Shown piece by piece: positions 35,745 through 47,760 of a stretch of DNA of 64,000 nt. Within the stretch, counting starts at the first letter, position 1. Each line of letters begins with the position of its first letter. Location: assembly GCA_946699065.1 (NCBI GenBank), contig CAMPDV010001721.1:1-64000 (forward strand). Reading direction: 5' to 3'. The position numbers were made by a program, and so were the translations under genes. Under the pieces are notes generated by a model. The model saw only the letters and a list, made by a program, of their open reading frames with translations, made no database searches and was not told where the DNA came from. Origin of the DNA: Loxodes magnus. Lineage: Eukaryota; Ciliophora; Karyorelictea; Loxodida; Loxodidae.

Positions 35745-36566
35745 ATGAAGATAGGCTTTTCTTTTTAAAATAGTTTAAATAGCTTAGATTTAAAAATTAA
35801 AACTGACGATATAATTGGAAATGAAAAGACTGGAAGGAATATTTTATAAGGAGTGAGATTAAGACTAATTATTGGATAGCGAATCGTTGTAGGATTTTTA
35901 AGTAATTATGCTAAGGAGATGGTAAATCCTTGCTTTAAGATATTAAAATTTAGGATAAAAGTTTATGAATTAAGAAAAGGAAAATTAAAAAGAAAACGTC
36001 AAAATCCATAAAGTATTTAATCATAATACCATATATAGAGAATAAAGTTAATATATTCAACAAATAGTTTTAGAAATTGAATCTGAAATAACTCAAAGCA
36101 TAGAAAATTTAATTTATCAGAAGAGTTTATTGAGTAAATTACGAAAATCAGATATGAGATCATAAAGTAAAGTGTTAATATTACTAAATATTTTAGAAAT
36201 AAAGAGTAAAGAACAATAATGATATAAAAGCTAAAATCAATGTATAAAAATAAAATTTAAAGAGAATGTTAATTTAACAAAATGGAAATAAAATACCTTT
36301 TTTTATATGTAGTAGGAATAAACTGTATAATATATTTCATTTTGAAGAAACCTATAATATCAGTATATTATAGATGCTTAAGACATTTGATTTATTATTA
36401 TTTTCTAGTGTAAGTATTCATTTACTATCTTCAGTTGCTTGAAGCTTATACAAGACATATTATTTATCCCATAAAACTATTCCGTCTTGGCTAGCATCAT
36501 ATTTTTTTAAAGCTTTCAAAATAATTCCCTTTTATTTAAACCTTATACCTATTTATATAGCTTTGA
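35745..36566 (+). CDS. hypothetical membrane protein, 273 aa
   Basis: ATG 35745 (MKIGFSFQNSLNSLDLKI) to TGA 36564-36566, 274 codons in frame with two internal TGA. The N-terminal two-thirds is soluble and basic (KVYELRKGKLKRKRQNP). The last third has hydrophobic helices (YLFLYVVGINCIIYFIL; IYYYFLVQVFIYYLQLL), consistent with a tail-anchored or two-span protein. No family recognised. Divergent from the 34,965-35,564 gene. Confidence 0.4.
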
Positions 36567-36995
36567 TGCTTATCAAAAAATAGAATATTTTTAATCATTT
36601 ATGAATTATTTTTATGGGCTTTAATATACCAAATATATGTATATTAATTAAGATTATTTTTATTGATAGATTTAAGTCAGAAAATAAAAAGTTAAATTTT
36701 TGATTTTTCTAGAATTTTATAATTTTCGATCGAAATATTTGTCTGTTTTCATTTATAGTGAAAGCTAGTTTTGAAAATATTTTTGGTTAAAATTATTATT
36801 AAAGAATAAACCTCATAAACATAAATATAAGCATTCTGAGATTAAATAAGATTTATATCATAAGATATAGTTAAAGAAACTAGACTTCTTGGAGTAAAAA
36901 GTTATAAAGGGAAGTGTATTTATTTGAAAGCATTTCTCTTTTATTTTAGTTGTTTTGATTTTAAATTTCGAAAAAACTTCTAAAACTCTATCAGT

Positions 36996-37668
36996 TCATT
37001 TTTTAACTCTTAATAGAAATTCTGATTTTGTTGAATTCAAATCTATTTTCATCAAGCCCCAGCAATCAAGTTAATTGGACAAACTCATCCAAGTATAATT
37101 TTCTTTTCCACAATTCTTAATAGAAGATATACTGTATAATTCTTCTGGAAGCTTATAAGCATTACAGTTGGATTTATCTGTTTTGTAAATTTTTATCTTA
37201 GCATTTTGACTCGTAAGCACATCCTCCAATAAATTTTAAGAGGCTAATTTACCATTGCGAACTAATAAAGAGCTTAAGGGATGTATGACGACTACTTAAG
37301 TTCATTCGTCGTTCTATATTTCGAATTTCAATATATTTTTAATTACTTCTGCTTATAGATTTATTCGCTTAATAGATATATGATTCCCTCTATGCTCTTA
37401 GAAATACACGAACCACAACTTATCTCAAATAGCAAGTCAGAAATATATTTTCATTATTATCCTTATTTACATTCTAACTTTTCTCCTTATTATAAAAGAT
37501 TCTCACCTGTTCCTCCTATTATAATAATACTTTATTAAGCAGCTGCAATTCCACAAGAACTTCTATCTTAATTCAATTCCTCCGATCGTTCACATTAACC
37601 ATTATAATCAGCCTATCAAGTTTAGCCAATACATCCATTCTCAACATAACCTCCAACTAAATATATAA
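36996..37668 (-). pseudogene. Kelch-only fragment of a RING-Kelch gene, copy J
   Basis: The end matches the family (FLLRVKK-TGA at 36996-36998). Kelch motifs are recognisable (FIYLVGGYVENG, IIIIGGTGENLL, CISKSIEG), but the best frame changes at least twice, so it is a pseudogene. At about 37,668, just past the first Kelch GG, homology stops and a family Z fragment begins, so the RING and coil are gone. Confidence 0.65.
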
Positions 37669-38175
37669 AATCTTCAAGTTATGCAATTAGAGAATTTTTG
37701 ACTTCTAAGAAGAGTATAAGAACTAGAAAGAAAAATAGAATATCTGATGACTAACTCACAAGAGAAAAAATTGAAAACAAATAGTCAGGAAATATCTAAA
37801 TAGAAAAATTAGAAGAAAAATGCAAACCAATTCGCAGAGTTAACTGAAAGCATAATCTTATAAAAAATATAAGTGAATGATCCGATGGATGTTAAGCAAC
37901 AGCCCATAACAACTTTCATTCCATATCGGAAAATAATGAGATGCTTCGTACTGCAAGCGAACAGGATACAAAGTAAGAAGCTGCTTCCAATTTTAACAAA
38001 AAAAAACTAATGGGAAAATATTTTCAGGATCTATTGTAACTAAGAAGGGAATCGACCTTTCAGAAAAGATTAGAAATAACAACCTAAAAATCACAAAGAT
38101 TTATGATAGAAAAAATCCAAACAGATTTGAAGTTGATACTTAAACCTAACTTTAAACTTAAAAGTGGCTAGCCTA
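37669..38175 (+). pseudogene. family Z zinc-knuckle ORF, copy 3 (deleted and frameshifted)
   Basis: Nearly the inverse complement of about 46,230-46,890: CTTCAAGTTA(T/C)GCAATTAGAGAA, then a coil, DPMDVKQQPITTF and FIPYRKIMRC. Relative to the 46 kb copy, one extra base inside the knuckle (AGATGCTTC versus AGATGTTC) breaks the frame, and roughly 100 bases between AAGAAGG and GGAATCGACC are missing. It abuts Kelch fragment J. Confidence 0.6.
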
Positions 38176-38628
38176 AAAATGGCAGACCCATTATAATCAA
38201 TTATTCATTTATATATATCGAAATAATTTTTATTCTTAGACTGATGTTGAAAATTGTCATATAATAAAATTACTAAATTTAATTTAAGTTAAATTAATTA
38301 TAATATCATTGAAAAAAAATTTAATTTAATTATAAATTATATAGAGAATAATAACTTACTTTTTATCAAGAAATTTGTTATAATAAAACTTTTTGATCTT
38401 TTTTTTCAATTTTTTAATTATTTCATACAAAACTAAATTTCGCGTTATTTTAATTAAAAAAATTCTTGCATATTAATTTTAGATTTTAATCTTTTATTAT
38501 ATCAAATTTTAAATAAATATTTTAAAATAATATCTTCAACACTTTTTTATTCTATATAAAGATAAAGATGTTAATAGATATATATTCTTAAACTTCAATT
38601 AATTTAATTTAAAATCGTGTTTTAAAGT

Positions 38629-40161
38629 TCATTTTCTCACTTTCACCAGAATATCTGATGTCAATTCTTCTATGTCTATTTTTATTAAATACCAGCTATC
38701 TGAGTTTTTTGATCCCATTCATGAATATATAAATTTACCCTTTTTTTTGATAGAAGAGCTACTATATAAATATTTTGGAAGTTCTCCTTCTTTTCAATTT
38801 AAAGTTTCTCTTTTATAAATTTTATTTGAACATTATTAATCATAACTAAATCCTCCGAAAATAATTAAAGGTTCATTTAATATTCCAAGCTAATAAAGTG
38901 GATCAGGAAGCTCGTAGTCCAGTTATTCTCATATATCATTTTCTATTTTGTATTTCAATATAGTTTTATATGCATTTCACTAATTTTGCTAACCACCAAA
39001 TAAAAAAATGTTTTCTTGTTAATTGTCCGTAATGCATGCTCCATTACTTATTTCAAACGGCAACTCGGAAATAAAATTTCAATTTTAACCTTAAGTTAAT
39101 TAAAATTTTTCTCCTGATTTTAAAATTTCTTTATTTTAAAATCCTCCAAAAACAAATAAATGCTCTTTTGCTACTATAATCCCAACCGAGCCTCTTTCTT
39201 AATTTAAATCAGGTAATTGTTCACATTATCCATTATAATCTATTTTCCAAGCATTTTTTACACATTAGATTCCCTTTTATCCTCCAACTAAATAAATTTT
39301 ATCTTAGTATTCAATGCTTCTACTATAACTTAAAACTTTAATATGTATTTATACCAATTTATACTATTCAATTTGAATATCAAACAGATGAAGATTTTTT
39401 CCTTTTAAAAATCGATGTATATAGTTATTTTGTTTCTCTTATTAACTTTATTAAGCATTTTAAATTTCATTATTAAGTTCTTAAGAAGGTGATTGCTCCT
39501 TTTAATTTCTTAGTTATATTTTTTCATTGGCAAACTAATATAGTAGTTACTTCATTTACTACATATTATCTTAATATTCTTCTAATATCTTATTTGCTAT
39601 ACTTCCATTTATATAAAGTTCTTTTAGTTCTTTTTTAATATTTTTTTAATTTTCAATTTTGATATTTTCTTGAATAATATGATTTTGGTTGATTTAATTG
39701 AGCAAGATTTCTAATAAGCTTAGATTTTTATCGAAATTACTTATTCTTTATTTAAAATAATTAACAATTTGATTGCTGTTCTTGAATAAAATTTCTTTCA
39801 TTATAATTAAAATTTTCTAAATGATGTTGATCTTCTTTTTTGTTAAGTCTTTTAAGACACTTAGGCATTTATCTCTTTATTCCTTTATAAGGTTAATTTA
39901 CTCTTCTATAGCTTAAACTTATTTTTTTTAATTCTAAAGTTAAATAAGAATATCTTCATTCTTAGGTAAGTCTCTAGGATTAATTTTAGATATCTATAGA
40001 CATAAAGGCCAAGGACATTTGTTTAGTTTCTCTTTTAAATACTATTCAAAAAGGCAATTAGTACAGACTGTATGTTCAGAATTACAAGGAAGTGCTAAAG
40101 GAATTCTCTCTTAGGAGTCAAACTAATTCTTACAAGAAATGCAATTGAACAAGTTTGACAT
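38629..40161 (-). CDS. RING-coiled coil-Kelch protein, copy E
   Basis: ATG 40161 (MSNLFNCISC) to TGA 38629-38631, 511 codons. RING spacing as in the other copies, with C-NSEH-TVC-TNC and C-PWPL-C. The coil shares a long stretch with copies F and I. Kelch motifs HLFVFGG and LIIFGG are present, ending DILVKVRK-TGA. Its 5' flank keeps the upstream palindrome 70 bases away, and its 3' flank resembles those of copies D and F. Confidence 0.88.
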
Positions 40162-40231
40162 TTATTATAAAAAAGAAACTAACAATTTAAACCTAAAAAG
40201 CGTATAAATAAAATAATAGATATCACTAACC

Positions 40232-40245
40232 ACACTTATAAGTGT
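40232..40245 (-). promoter_or_regulatory. upstream palindrome of copy E
   Basis: ACACTTATAAGTGT, a perfect palindrome 70 bases from the ATG. It differs from copies C and D at symmetric positions (AT..AT becomes AC..GT), keeping the pairing. Confidence 0.5.
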
Positions 40246-40249
40246 CTTA

Positions 40250-40776
40250 ATAATTAAGCTTATTTATTCTCTTGTAATTTAATACAGTTATATAACTATC
40301 TTAGCTTTAAGTGCTTATATTATAAATATATTTTAAGCTTTAATTTTTAACTAAATGATTATAAAATTTAGATGCATAATCCTTTCTAAACTTTTTTCCT
40401 TTCTTTTTTTACTTAAATTGGTTTTAATTTAGTTTATTAATTTATTTTAGCTAACATTAATGAGGAGTTTAATGAAATATTTATTCTAAAAAAGAGAATA
40501 AAAATAAAGAATTAGTGAGACTAGTTTATTAAATTGGTTTTTATAAAATTTTAGAATAAGGATTAACTAATTAAATCATACCTTAAAATCAAAAAATAAA
40601 ATAGAAAATATTATAACTTACTAAGCTACTAAAATAATATAAAAAGTTATATTTTGCAAATTTAAGTTTTAAGTGAAAAATATTTTGAAATAGAAAGAAA
40701 AAATAATAAAAATGAGCTAAAAGTAAATTATTTTTTAAATACTTTTGAAAATCAAATCTTAAAATTAGAAGTTTAA
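40250..40776. other. intergenic, nothing recognised
   Basis: Very AT-rich stretch between the conserved 5' flank of copy E and the first hairpin-ended repeat. No motif found. Confidence 0.4.
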
Positions 40777-41132
40777 ATAAATAAATTAGATTATAGAGCG
40801 CGTTGCATTCTCGTTGGTGCGCAGCTCTTTAAATCAATTTTATTTAATGTCGAAAAAAATTTTATGGGTCTTCTATCCTTGTTTTCTCTTCCTGCAGTAC
40901 GTTCCTATAATTTTTCCTTCCAAAGCATGGGATGGAATATGCGATTACGGATAATTAATTCCCCGATCTATGATGAAGAAAGTTTCCTCCTGGCATTCAG
41001 AGTTCTCCAGCTTGTCACATCTTCTTTCTCTTGTCATTAGTTTCTCTTCCTCCGATTTATCTTCTGTCCGTGCTTATTTTTTTTACCTTGGTGAGCCTCC
41101 AAGTAGCATCCGAAGGAAAGGACTTTCCACCC
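40777..41132 (-). mobile_element. hairpin-ended short repeat, element 1
   Basis: On the minus strand it begins GGGTGGAAAG, is less AT-rich than its surroundings, and ends in a stem-loop (complement of 40,795-40,828: AGAGCTGCGCACC...GCGCTCT) plus an ATTTATTTATTT tail. It is a close inverted copy of element 6 at 53,457 along its whole length. A stop-free standard-code stretch at 40970-41224 is a by-product. The organisation suggests a short or 5'-truncated retroposon; no target duplication was found. Confidence 0.6.
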
Positions 41133-41532
41133 TCTATAAAAATGTTATTATATTTAATAATCAAAAAAGAAAAGTTACTTTTAATTTTCAAAGAACAAGT
41201 TTAAATAGTTCTGATTTAACTTAAATTAAGTTTAACTATTTTCTTCATTTTTCTAAATATTAAAGAAATTTATAATAATGAAGATTATTAAGTAAGTAAG
41301 TTCGATTTTCTTTTTAAATATTCTAGAGATTATTTGCTTGAAATCTTTCCATTAATTACTTTTTCTTTTCAAAAATGAAAAAACCTGGGAATGTAAATTT
41401 TAATTCTAATCTAATAGATCAATCTAAGTCTCAGTTAACTAGCAAAAACCAAGAATTCAAAATAGATAAATGAAATTAATATAGTTTTACTATATTTCAT
41501 ATAGAAATGGATTTGTGCTTAACACTTATTCA
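41133..41532. other. intergenic, nothing recognised
   Basis: AT-rich sequence between element 1 and the end of the minus-strand gene at 41,533. No motif seen. Confidence 0.35.
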
Positions 41533-42114
41533 TCAAACAACTTGAAGTATTTCTTGCTTAACTGTTTCTCTTACTTCCCTCTAATACTTGTTCATTCTTC
41601 CATTGTCACTGACATCTTCTCGCTTATCAACTGCTTCTCCATCTTTGTTAAAATCATCTAAATAAAGTTGCATTTCCTTTAGCATTTGCCATTTTATTCT
41701 AGAACATTAATTCGTTTTTAAAAGTAATTTTTTATGAAACTTCTCAATTTTAAAATCAACTAGCAAGAGCTTTCCTTCTGTTTTGAAATTATGACTGAGA
41801 TAGCTTTGATTATAGGATAAGAGTTTAATTATACCATAGTTTTCGAATTCTTTAAATTCTTGAGTAATCTCTTACAGAGCTTCACATTACTATAAGTGAG
41901 TATAAGAATCTATTCTCCTCAACTCCATATTTCAGAGTGCGTAATTTTATAATGCCTCTATTGTAAGTCTTATTGGAAAATGTAAGAAAATGTTCTAAGC
42001 TTATAAATTGAAATATTCTCTCTAATCCTTTTTTTTACAAGTAGTACCTGTATAAAATGGAAGCTATTATGCTCTAGAATCTTTGTCTCTTAAATAAAGT
42101 CTTGCAGTTGGCAT
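41533..42114 (-). CDS. hypothetical protein, 193 aa
   Basis: ATG 42114 (MPTARLYLRDKDSRAQ) to two successive TGA codons (first at 41533-41535), 194 codons in one frame with a single internal TGA. The protein is varied and charged: LHFPIRLTIEALQNYA, ALQEITQEFKEFENYGIIKL, KTEGKLLLVDFKIEKF, LYLDDFNKDGEAVDKREDV. FENYGIIKL followed by GKLLLVDF faintly recalls a protein-kinase lobe, but the required Lys and HRD motif are absent, so no function is assigned. The reading is cleaner than for most unknowns here. Confidence 0.45.
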
Positions 42115-42575
42115 TGTACTCCTTCTGCTAACTGTCTTTAGGGTTTTATGATTAACTTTATTTTTTATATTAGAATTAAAAAAAGATAAATCTACTTTTG
42201 CTAAGGCTTGAAAATACTGAATTTCTTAAAAAAGGGAAAAACTTGAGAAACTCCATGAGCAAGAAGTTATTTAGCTTTATTCCTTAATTTAGCAAATTAA
42301 TACGGAAATATAGATCCTAAAAGCGAAAAAATAGAATCTTCGCTTTCTTATTTAAGCAAAAAAAGGAAGATCAAGGCTTGGTAAATTAAGTTAGTTTGAA
42401 ATTGAAGCCTTAATTTTCAAATTTGTACTATTAGAAAAAAACCTAGCAGTAATCCTCAGAAAATTAAAGAAGAAGTTCTATTACCAATTTAAAAAACTAA
42501 CCCCAAACAGATAAGATGGAAAATGACATAAATATTTATGCAATAAAAATTTGCTTTAAGCTCTTATAAATAAAT
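42115..42575. other. intergenic, nothing recognised
   Basis: AT-rich spacer between the start of the 41,533-42,114 gene and element 2. Confidence 0.35.
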
Positions 42576-42905
42576 AAGATTAGAGAGCGCGTACCACCTA
42601 ATTTCGCGCAGTTCTTTAGTAAATTTTTTTTAACATAAAATTGTTTTTCTGAAGTCTTTCCACAGTGCTAGCATCCTTTGAGAGTCTTGTCTTCTTTAGA
42701 ACATGATCGGAATGCTCCTTAAGAGACCTTAGTATCTGGCATCTTTCATCAATAATGTTACTTTATACCTCTTTAATCTTTGTCTTCTCTTGTCTCCTTC
42801 CAAGATTCTTGTTCAGTTCTTCGCCCATGAGTATTTCCTGTTACCAGATCTTAAGTCAATGTCAGTTGGAAGATTGCTCCTCCCTATTTATTTATATATC
42901 TTAAT
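42576..42905 (-). mobile_element. hairpin-ended short repeat, element 2
   Basis: Diverged member of the same family. The complement of 42,584-42,616 keeps the AGA(A/G)CTGCGC...TACGCGCTCT stem and an ATTTATTTAT tail. Read minus, one frame gives YSWAKNWTRILEGD and LLMKDARYQGLL, resembling element 5 (NWARILTW, LLKDAKRLDLL). So the body was probably once coding, perhaps the C-terminus of a retroelement ORF. Confidence 0.5.
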
Positions 42906-42919
42906 AAAACATTGTTATT

Positions 42920-43270
42920 TTGTCAAAAAACTGGATATCTATAGAAGTAATGACTGAAAGGGAAAAAAAAGCTGGAGCAGCACCACAAATAATTTGCAAC
43001 TTTGAGAAGTTATATTATAACTACTTAGGAGGTATCTATAGAAAGAAACCAGCATTAGTTGATTCAAATGCGACGTCACTCAAACAAGATCTTGGTAATT
43101 AATAGCAACAAAATAAATAGATTCACAAGAATAAAAATGACTTTAGAGGTTATTTAGAGAAGCTGGAGAAAGAAGATGGAAGAACACTTTTATATGCTTA
43201 TTGTAGAGAAAGAATAATTATCTCAGCTGCAAATTGACTTGGATGAAGAAATGCAAATTGAGCAATAAAA
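42920..43270 (+). pseudogene. family Z C-terminal fragment, copy 7
   Basis: From ATG 42920 the frame gives NFEKLYYNYLGGIYRKKPAL, matching IFRIYYNFEGKLYRKK of the 52 kb copy, then SLKQDLGNQQQQNKQ and DFRGYLEKLEKEDGRTL. TGA codons at about 43.23-43.26 kb are candidate stops. The coil and knuckle are absent. It lies between hairpin-ended elements 2 and 3. Confidence 0.45.
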
Positions 43271-43469
43271 TATTTTATCGTCTTTAATTAGAGGAACCAT
43301 TTCCTCTAATTAGAGATGATCATAACCCTTTTAGTTAAATTAATTAATCTATTTAGTCAAACTTTTTATATAGTTTAATCTAGAATCTCATTAGATTAAA
43401 TAAATAAAACGACTCCTAAGAAACAATATAACTTTCCTAACGGAAAGCTTAAAATATATAAATGGGTAT

Positions 43470-43870
43470 GAATATAGAGTGCGTAGTACCTAATTGGCTT
43501 GCAGCTCTTTCAATAACAATACTAAGAAAAAAAATTTTCATACTTTTTGCTTAAATTCTAGTAGTCCAATGAGTTATGCCAGCCCCTCCAAATGAGGAAT
43601 CTACTTATTAAAGATTATTCTCGTGTTTTGAATCAAATGCTCCAGTCTTCTTGAATAAGGTCCAAATAAGAATTAGTTATTAAATCATTAATTAGAAGGC
43701 CCGTCAGCCAAATGTTCATACTACAAGCGAAAATTCTCAGGTAGCATAGGCTTGTCTCTTCCAAGCTGTTCTAACCTTCCCCTTTTGGCATCTAGTACGA
43801 GACTACTCGCAATGCAGTATACATTGCACCAGATTGTCTAATAATTCTCCTGACCGCATCCAACATTCAT
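43470..43870 (-). mobile_element. hairpin-ended short repeat, element 3
   Basis: The terminal stem is at 43,476-43,510 (minus: AGAGCTGCAAGCC...TACGCACTCT). The body in one frame reads SLVLDAKRGRLEQLG and PYSRRLEHLIQNTR, and the LDAKR element echoes elements 2 and 5. Less AT-rich than its surroundings. The left end is estimated. Confidence 0.45.
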
Positions 43871-44019
43871 TTTATATATATATAATAAAACATTCAGACT
43901 GAATTAAAACCCTAATAAAGAGGCTAATGCTAATCTTAAGATTTAATATGCACAATCTTAGCATTAAAGAATATCAACTAATATAAATATTAAAAAGCAA
44001 AGCCTGGGATTGAAAAATG

Positions 44020-44600
44020 TTAATAAATGCTAGATAAATTAGGTGAAGAGTTAAGTATTCAATTTCCTTCTATAGAGGAGACAATAAATAAGATTTAATC
44101 TCAAATGGGATAAAAATAGAAGACATTGATTACAATTTAGCATAATTCCTCAAACGCTTTAATTTTGCTTTCGACAATCTAATGCTAGATAAAAGAGATC
44201 TAAGAAAAGCAGATATTATAATAGGAAATTAGTTAAAGTTCCTATGGGTAAATCGAATCTGTATTTATAGGAAGAAAAATAAATTGCCATATATGGTAAA
44301 AGCAACATCATTGAACAGATTATTAAAAGAGAATGAAGAATAGGAAAAACATAAATAGACACCCAATTTAAATGTGACCAACTTAATCAGGTTTAATATA
44401 AAGGGAAAATGTATTAACAGTAAATTTAGCAATTCTACGAATAAATCCTACATAAAATAGACCCAGAGGTTAAGTTAAAATTATAAATAAGATGAGTAAA
44501 CTAACGAAACTCTACACCGTCCTTTAGTTCAAATAGCATATTTTCAAAATTACTTGATATAAAGGTAAATTTATTTTCTACTTTATTTAACTGAAGTAGA
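44020..44600 (+). pseudogene. family Z fragment, copy 8 (frameshifted)
   Basis: A coil (GEELSIQFPSIEETINKIQ, STIQCQIKEIQEKQILQQ) is followed, after a frame change near 44.24 kb, by WVNRICIYRKKNKLPYM, matching the post-knuckle IYRKK element of family Z. No intact CxxC pair is in register. Confidence 0.4.
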
Positions 44601-45005
44601 TAATTAATTGAATTTAAATTTTACTAAGAAAAATAAATTACTAGACAGTTAAATTTACTTTAATACTTTTATTAGTTATATTTGGATAATTAATAATTAA
44701 TATAAAATTTAAATAGAAACTGACTAAATCTATATTCGTAAATATTTTAATTATATGAAGTTTAAAAACTATAGTTAGTTATAGGAAAAATATTTAATGG
44801 CTTAAATAATTAAAATAGCAAAAGAAATAAAGCAAGTATTGATTTAAGAAAATTATATCTTAAATTAAAGAAATAGCTGCTAATGGAATATTTAAAATGC
44901 TTTAATTATTAGTGCTAAAAATTAATATTAATGAAAGACAAGTAGTAAAGAATAAGGTTAATTATGATTATAATTTATTTTTATTAAACAATAAAATTAA
45001 TTATT
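44601..45005. other. intergenic, nothing recognised
   Basis: Extremely AT-rich spacer between a family Z fragment and a family Y fragment. Confidence 0.35.
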
Positions 45006-45880
45006 ATAGAAATAAATTTAGTTTTTTAATTTTTTTGCTCTTTTTATGAACTTTTTAATCCATTTCGGTGCAACTGATTTCACTCTGTAATCGGAACGAA
45101 TCTCTCCGCTACACTCTTCTCTGTTGTTCAGGTTCTGGATTATATTTTCATTTTCTCTTATACAGCTTTCCTTGAAAGGTAAAGTATATTTTTCAAAGTT
45201 ACTACGTTTTCTTTCTTGCCATTGTGCTTTTTATCTTTTTTAATAGTTAATACTGTTAATATTAATATTTTCACTTCTATAACAGTAGCATTTCTTTAAG
45301 GTTGGCTCAGTTAGAACCTTCAAGTGTATAAAAGTAGTATTTTTTCCAATTCCACTTTATCTCCGATTTCCATTCCTTCTAATTGTATACTTTACGCTTT
45401 CAATCGCAATTTTAGTTGAATTTCTTCATTTTTTTCTAGTTTTGTTTACTTTTACTTTAAGATATAAGTTTGAATGCTCTAATCTTGAGAAATATTTCAA
45501 AAGGTGTACAGGTTCTTTCTTATACTATGAGTTTTGATTATATAATGTCTGCTAATTTAAATTTTTCTATAAGTGCTTTATTATTTTTTTAACCTTCTTA
45601 ACCTCTTGCTAGAAATCTGGAACCACTTTAATTAGCTAATCAATACTTATTTGCTGCTAAGTGATTAATAAAAACTCTTCCAAATGTAAGATATTTTCGG
45701 TCTAATTCTTAGGCCTCTTTCAAAGGTAAGAAACTCAGTTTTTTGGATAACCTTCTTGTCATTTTTTCCTTTATCCTAGAAATTCTAGGATGCGCTTACT
45801 CCTATTTTTTGGAAGCAAGAAGACCTTTACATATTCTTTCCTCCTTTTCCATTTTATAGTCAAAAATATCCTTTCCTTTG
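45006..45880 (-). pseudogene. coiled-coil/Cys ORF, family Y copy 2 (diverged)
   Basis: Aligns by eye with 29.5-29.8 kb in its first half (complement of TCTTGAGAAATATTTCA and the upstream coil). The C-terminal part reads KCYCYRSENIN and KESCIRENENIIQNLNNREE, ending near VAPKWIKKFIKRAK. Frames do not stay in register between halves. Confidence 0.35.
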
Positions 45881-46225
45881 TGATAAAATTTAAGTTCTAA
45901 ATTTCTTTGAATTCTCATTTTAAGAAATTTAAAGTATTTTACATTTATAAATTAATCGAAATAGAGGCAGAATTAGTAAACTAGAGTAACTACAACAAAA
46001 AAGAGAAAAGTTAATCATGATAAATTGGTAAAACATTATAACCCTAAAATGTTGCTAACATGTTTCATAAAGGTAATTAGAAATATCTTACAACTTCCAT
46101 CTCAATCATCTTGATTTAATCTTCTTTAATCATTTTATTCTTCTTTACCTGCACTTTAACTAAATTGTTCCATAACTCTTCCAATTGCTCATCATTTCGC
46201 TCTAAAATTTTAATTCTTCTAAGAA
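45881..46225. other. intergenic, nothing recognised
   Basis: About 350 bases between the family Y and family Z remnants. Confidence 0.35.
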
Positions 46226-46890
46226 AAAACTTACAAATAAATAAATAATTGATTATAGTGGGTCTGCCATTTTTAGGCTAACCACTTTTTAAGTTTAAAG
46301 TTAGGTTTAAGTATCAACTTCAAATCTGTTTGGATTTTGTCTATCATAAGTCTTGCTGATTTTAGGTTCTTATTTCTAATCTTTTCCGAAAGGTCGAATC
46401 CCAGTCACTTTTATTGAATTCCTTAACCGTTTATTAGATATAAGGAGCTTCACTCTTTAGTTGTAGTTTTTTTTCTATACAGTTTACCTTCTTAGTTACA
46501 ATAGATCCTGAAAATATTTTCCATTAGTTTTTTATTATTTTCTTTCATTTTTGTTAAAATTGGAAGCAGCTTCTTACTTTGTATCCTGGTCGCTTGCAGT
46601 ACGAACATCTCATTATTTTCCGATATGGAATGAAAGTTGTTATGGGCTGTTGCTTAACATCCATCGGATCATTCACTTATATTTTTTATAAGATTATGCT
46701 TTCAGTTAACTCTGCGAATTGGTTTGCATTTTTCTTCTAATTTTTCTATTTTGATATTTCCTGACTATTTGTTTTCAATTTTTTCTCTTGTGAGTTAGTC
46801 ATCAGATGTTCTATTTTTCTTTCTAGTTCTTATACTGTTCTTAGGAGTTAAAAATTCTCTAATTGCGTAACTTGAAGTTCTTAAAGTACT
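46226..46890 (-). pseudogene. family Z zinc-knuckle ORF, copy 4 (one-base deletion)
   Basis: The coil (ELERKIEHLMTNSQEKK, QFAELTESIILQK), then DPMDVKQQPITTF and RCSYCKRPGYKVRSCFQF: a CX2CX4(Y)X4C knuckle in which His is replaced by Tyr. Shortly after, TGGAAAAT lacks one G compared with TGGGAAAAT at 38.0 kb, breaking the frame before the IFRIY element. Inverse complement of copy 3. A standard-code open stretch at 46859-47041 is a by-product. Confidence 0.55.
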
Positions 46891-46979
46891 TTTTATTAAT
46901 ATATAATACATATATAAAATGGCTTCTAAGAAATAACAGAACTTTGAACAAAACATTTAAACAGGAAAATTCTCTAAAA

Positions 46980-47760
46980 AATAAAAAAGCGAAATAATTA
47001 CAATGAGTGAAAGTGAGAAATATGATTGATATGACGAACATTAACCACTTGGAAATCCAGAACTAAAAGACTTCCGACACAAACTCAAATAGAAATATTA
47101 TCTAAGTCATTAAAAGAGTTTATGTTTAAAAATAGATACCTCACTGATAAAGTAGGAAAATTAGAAAAACTAATAACGTCTTTACTTGAGAAATAATATT
47201 AATCATCATAAGAAATAGAAAACAAACTGAACAAAGAATTCTTTAAATTTAATAATAAATTCAGGTTACGCCATTTTCGATTTAACAGAATTAATCAGAT
47301 CCTATGGAAATAGAAAATGAAGCCTCAAATTAAAATAAACAGTAAACGTTTATTTAAAATAAGTAGTAAATTTAAATTAAATAAGTGTTACAAGAATAAT
47401 AGGTTAAAAGAAGAATAAAATGCTACGTGTGCAATAAATAACACCAATGAAAATACTGCTACTAACTAAGCGAAATTTAAAGAAAGAATAAATAAGATAT
47501 TTTTAGAAAACTATTTAGAATATATCCAACATAAAGCGGAAACATTTATAGAAAAAAATTCTTTAATTCAAATCTTAATCCTTGGAGAAATAATTAGGAA
47601 CGCTACATGCAAGATGAAAACTATTCAGAATATTAAAGGATTGTGCGCTAATGAAGTGCTACATCGCCTAACTAAGCCTAGTAGGAATTCAAGACAAACT
47701 AATGGAGACAAGCTGATAGAATAGGTCAGATGGCTGACTACTAAGGCTTTAACAAAGCTT
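46980..47760 (+). pseudogene. family Z zinc-knuckle ORF, copy 5 (frame change)
   Basis: Coil KEFMFKNRYLTDKVGKLEKL, then in another frame DPMEIENEASN, KRRIKCYVCNKQHQWKYCYQL, IFRKLFRIYPTQ and GNIYRKKF, continuing ERYMQDENYSEYQRI and ADRIGQMADYQGFNKAF. The knuckle keeps all four ligands (C-x2-C-x3-H-x4-C). The frame switch between coil and knuckle (about 47.28 kb) means deletion, intron or decay. Head to head with copy 4. Confidence 0.5.

Noticed and set aside
40970..41224. Possible small gene with an 84-residue product, and its relative on the minus strand at 53550-53777
   Set aside because: Both lie inside the two copies of the hairpin-ended repeat and are in frames not shared between repeat copies.
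41533..42114. Protein kinase fragment (IIKL ... LLLVDF)
   Set aside because: No glycine loop, catalytic Lys, HRD or DFG motif can be placed; the resemblance is too short.
46380..46420. GGTCGAATCCC resembling a tRNA T-arm
   Set aside because: No acceptor, D or anticodon arm fits around it, and the sequence is part of a family Z coding remnant with a matching copy at 38.05 kb.
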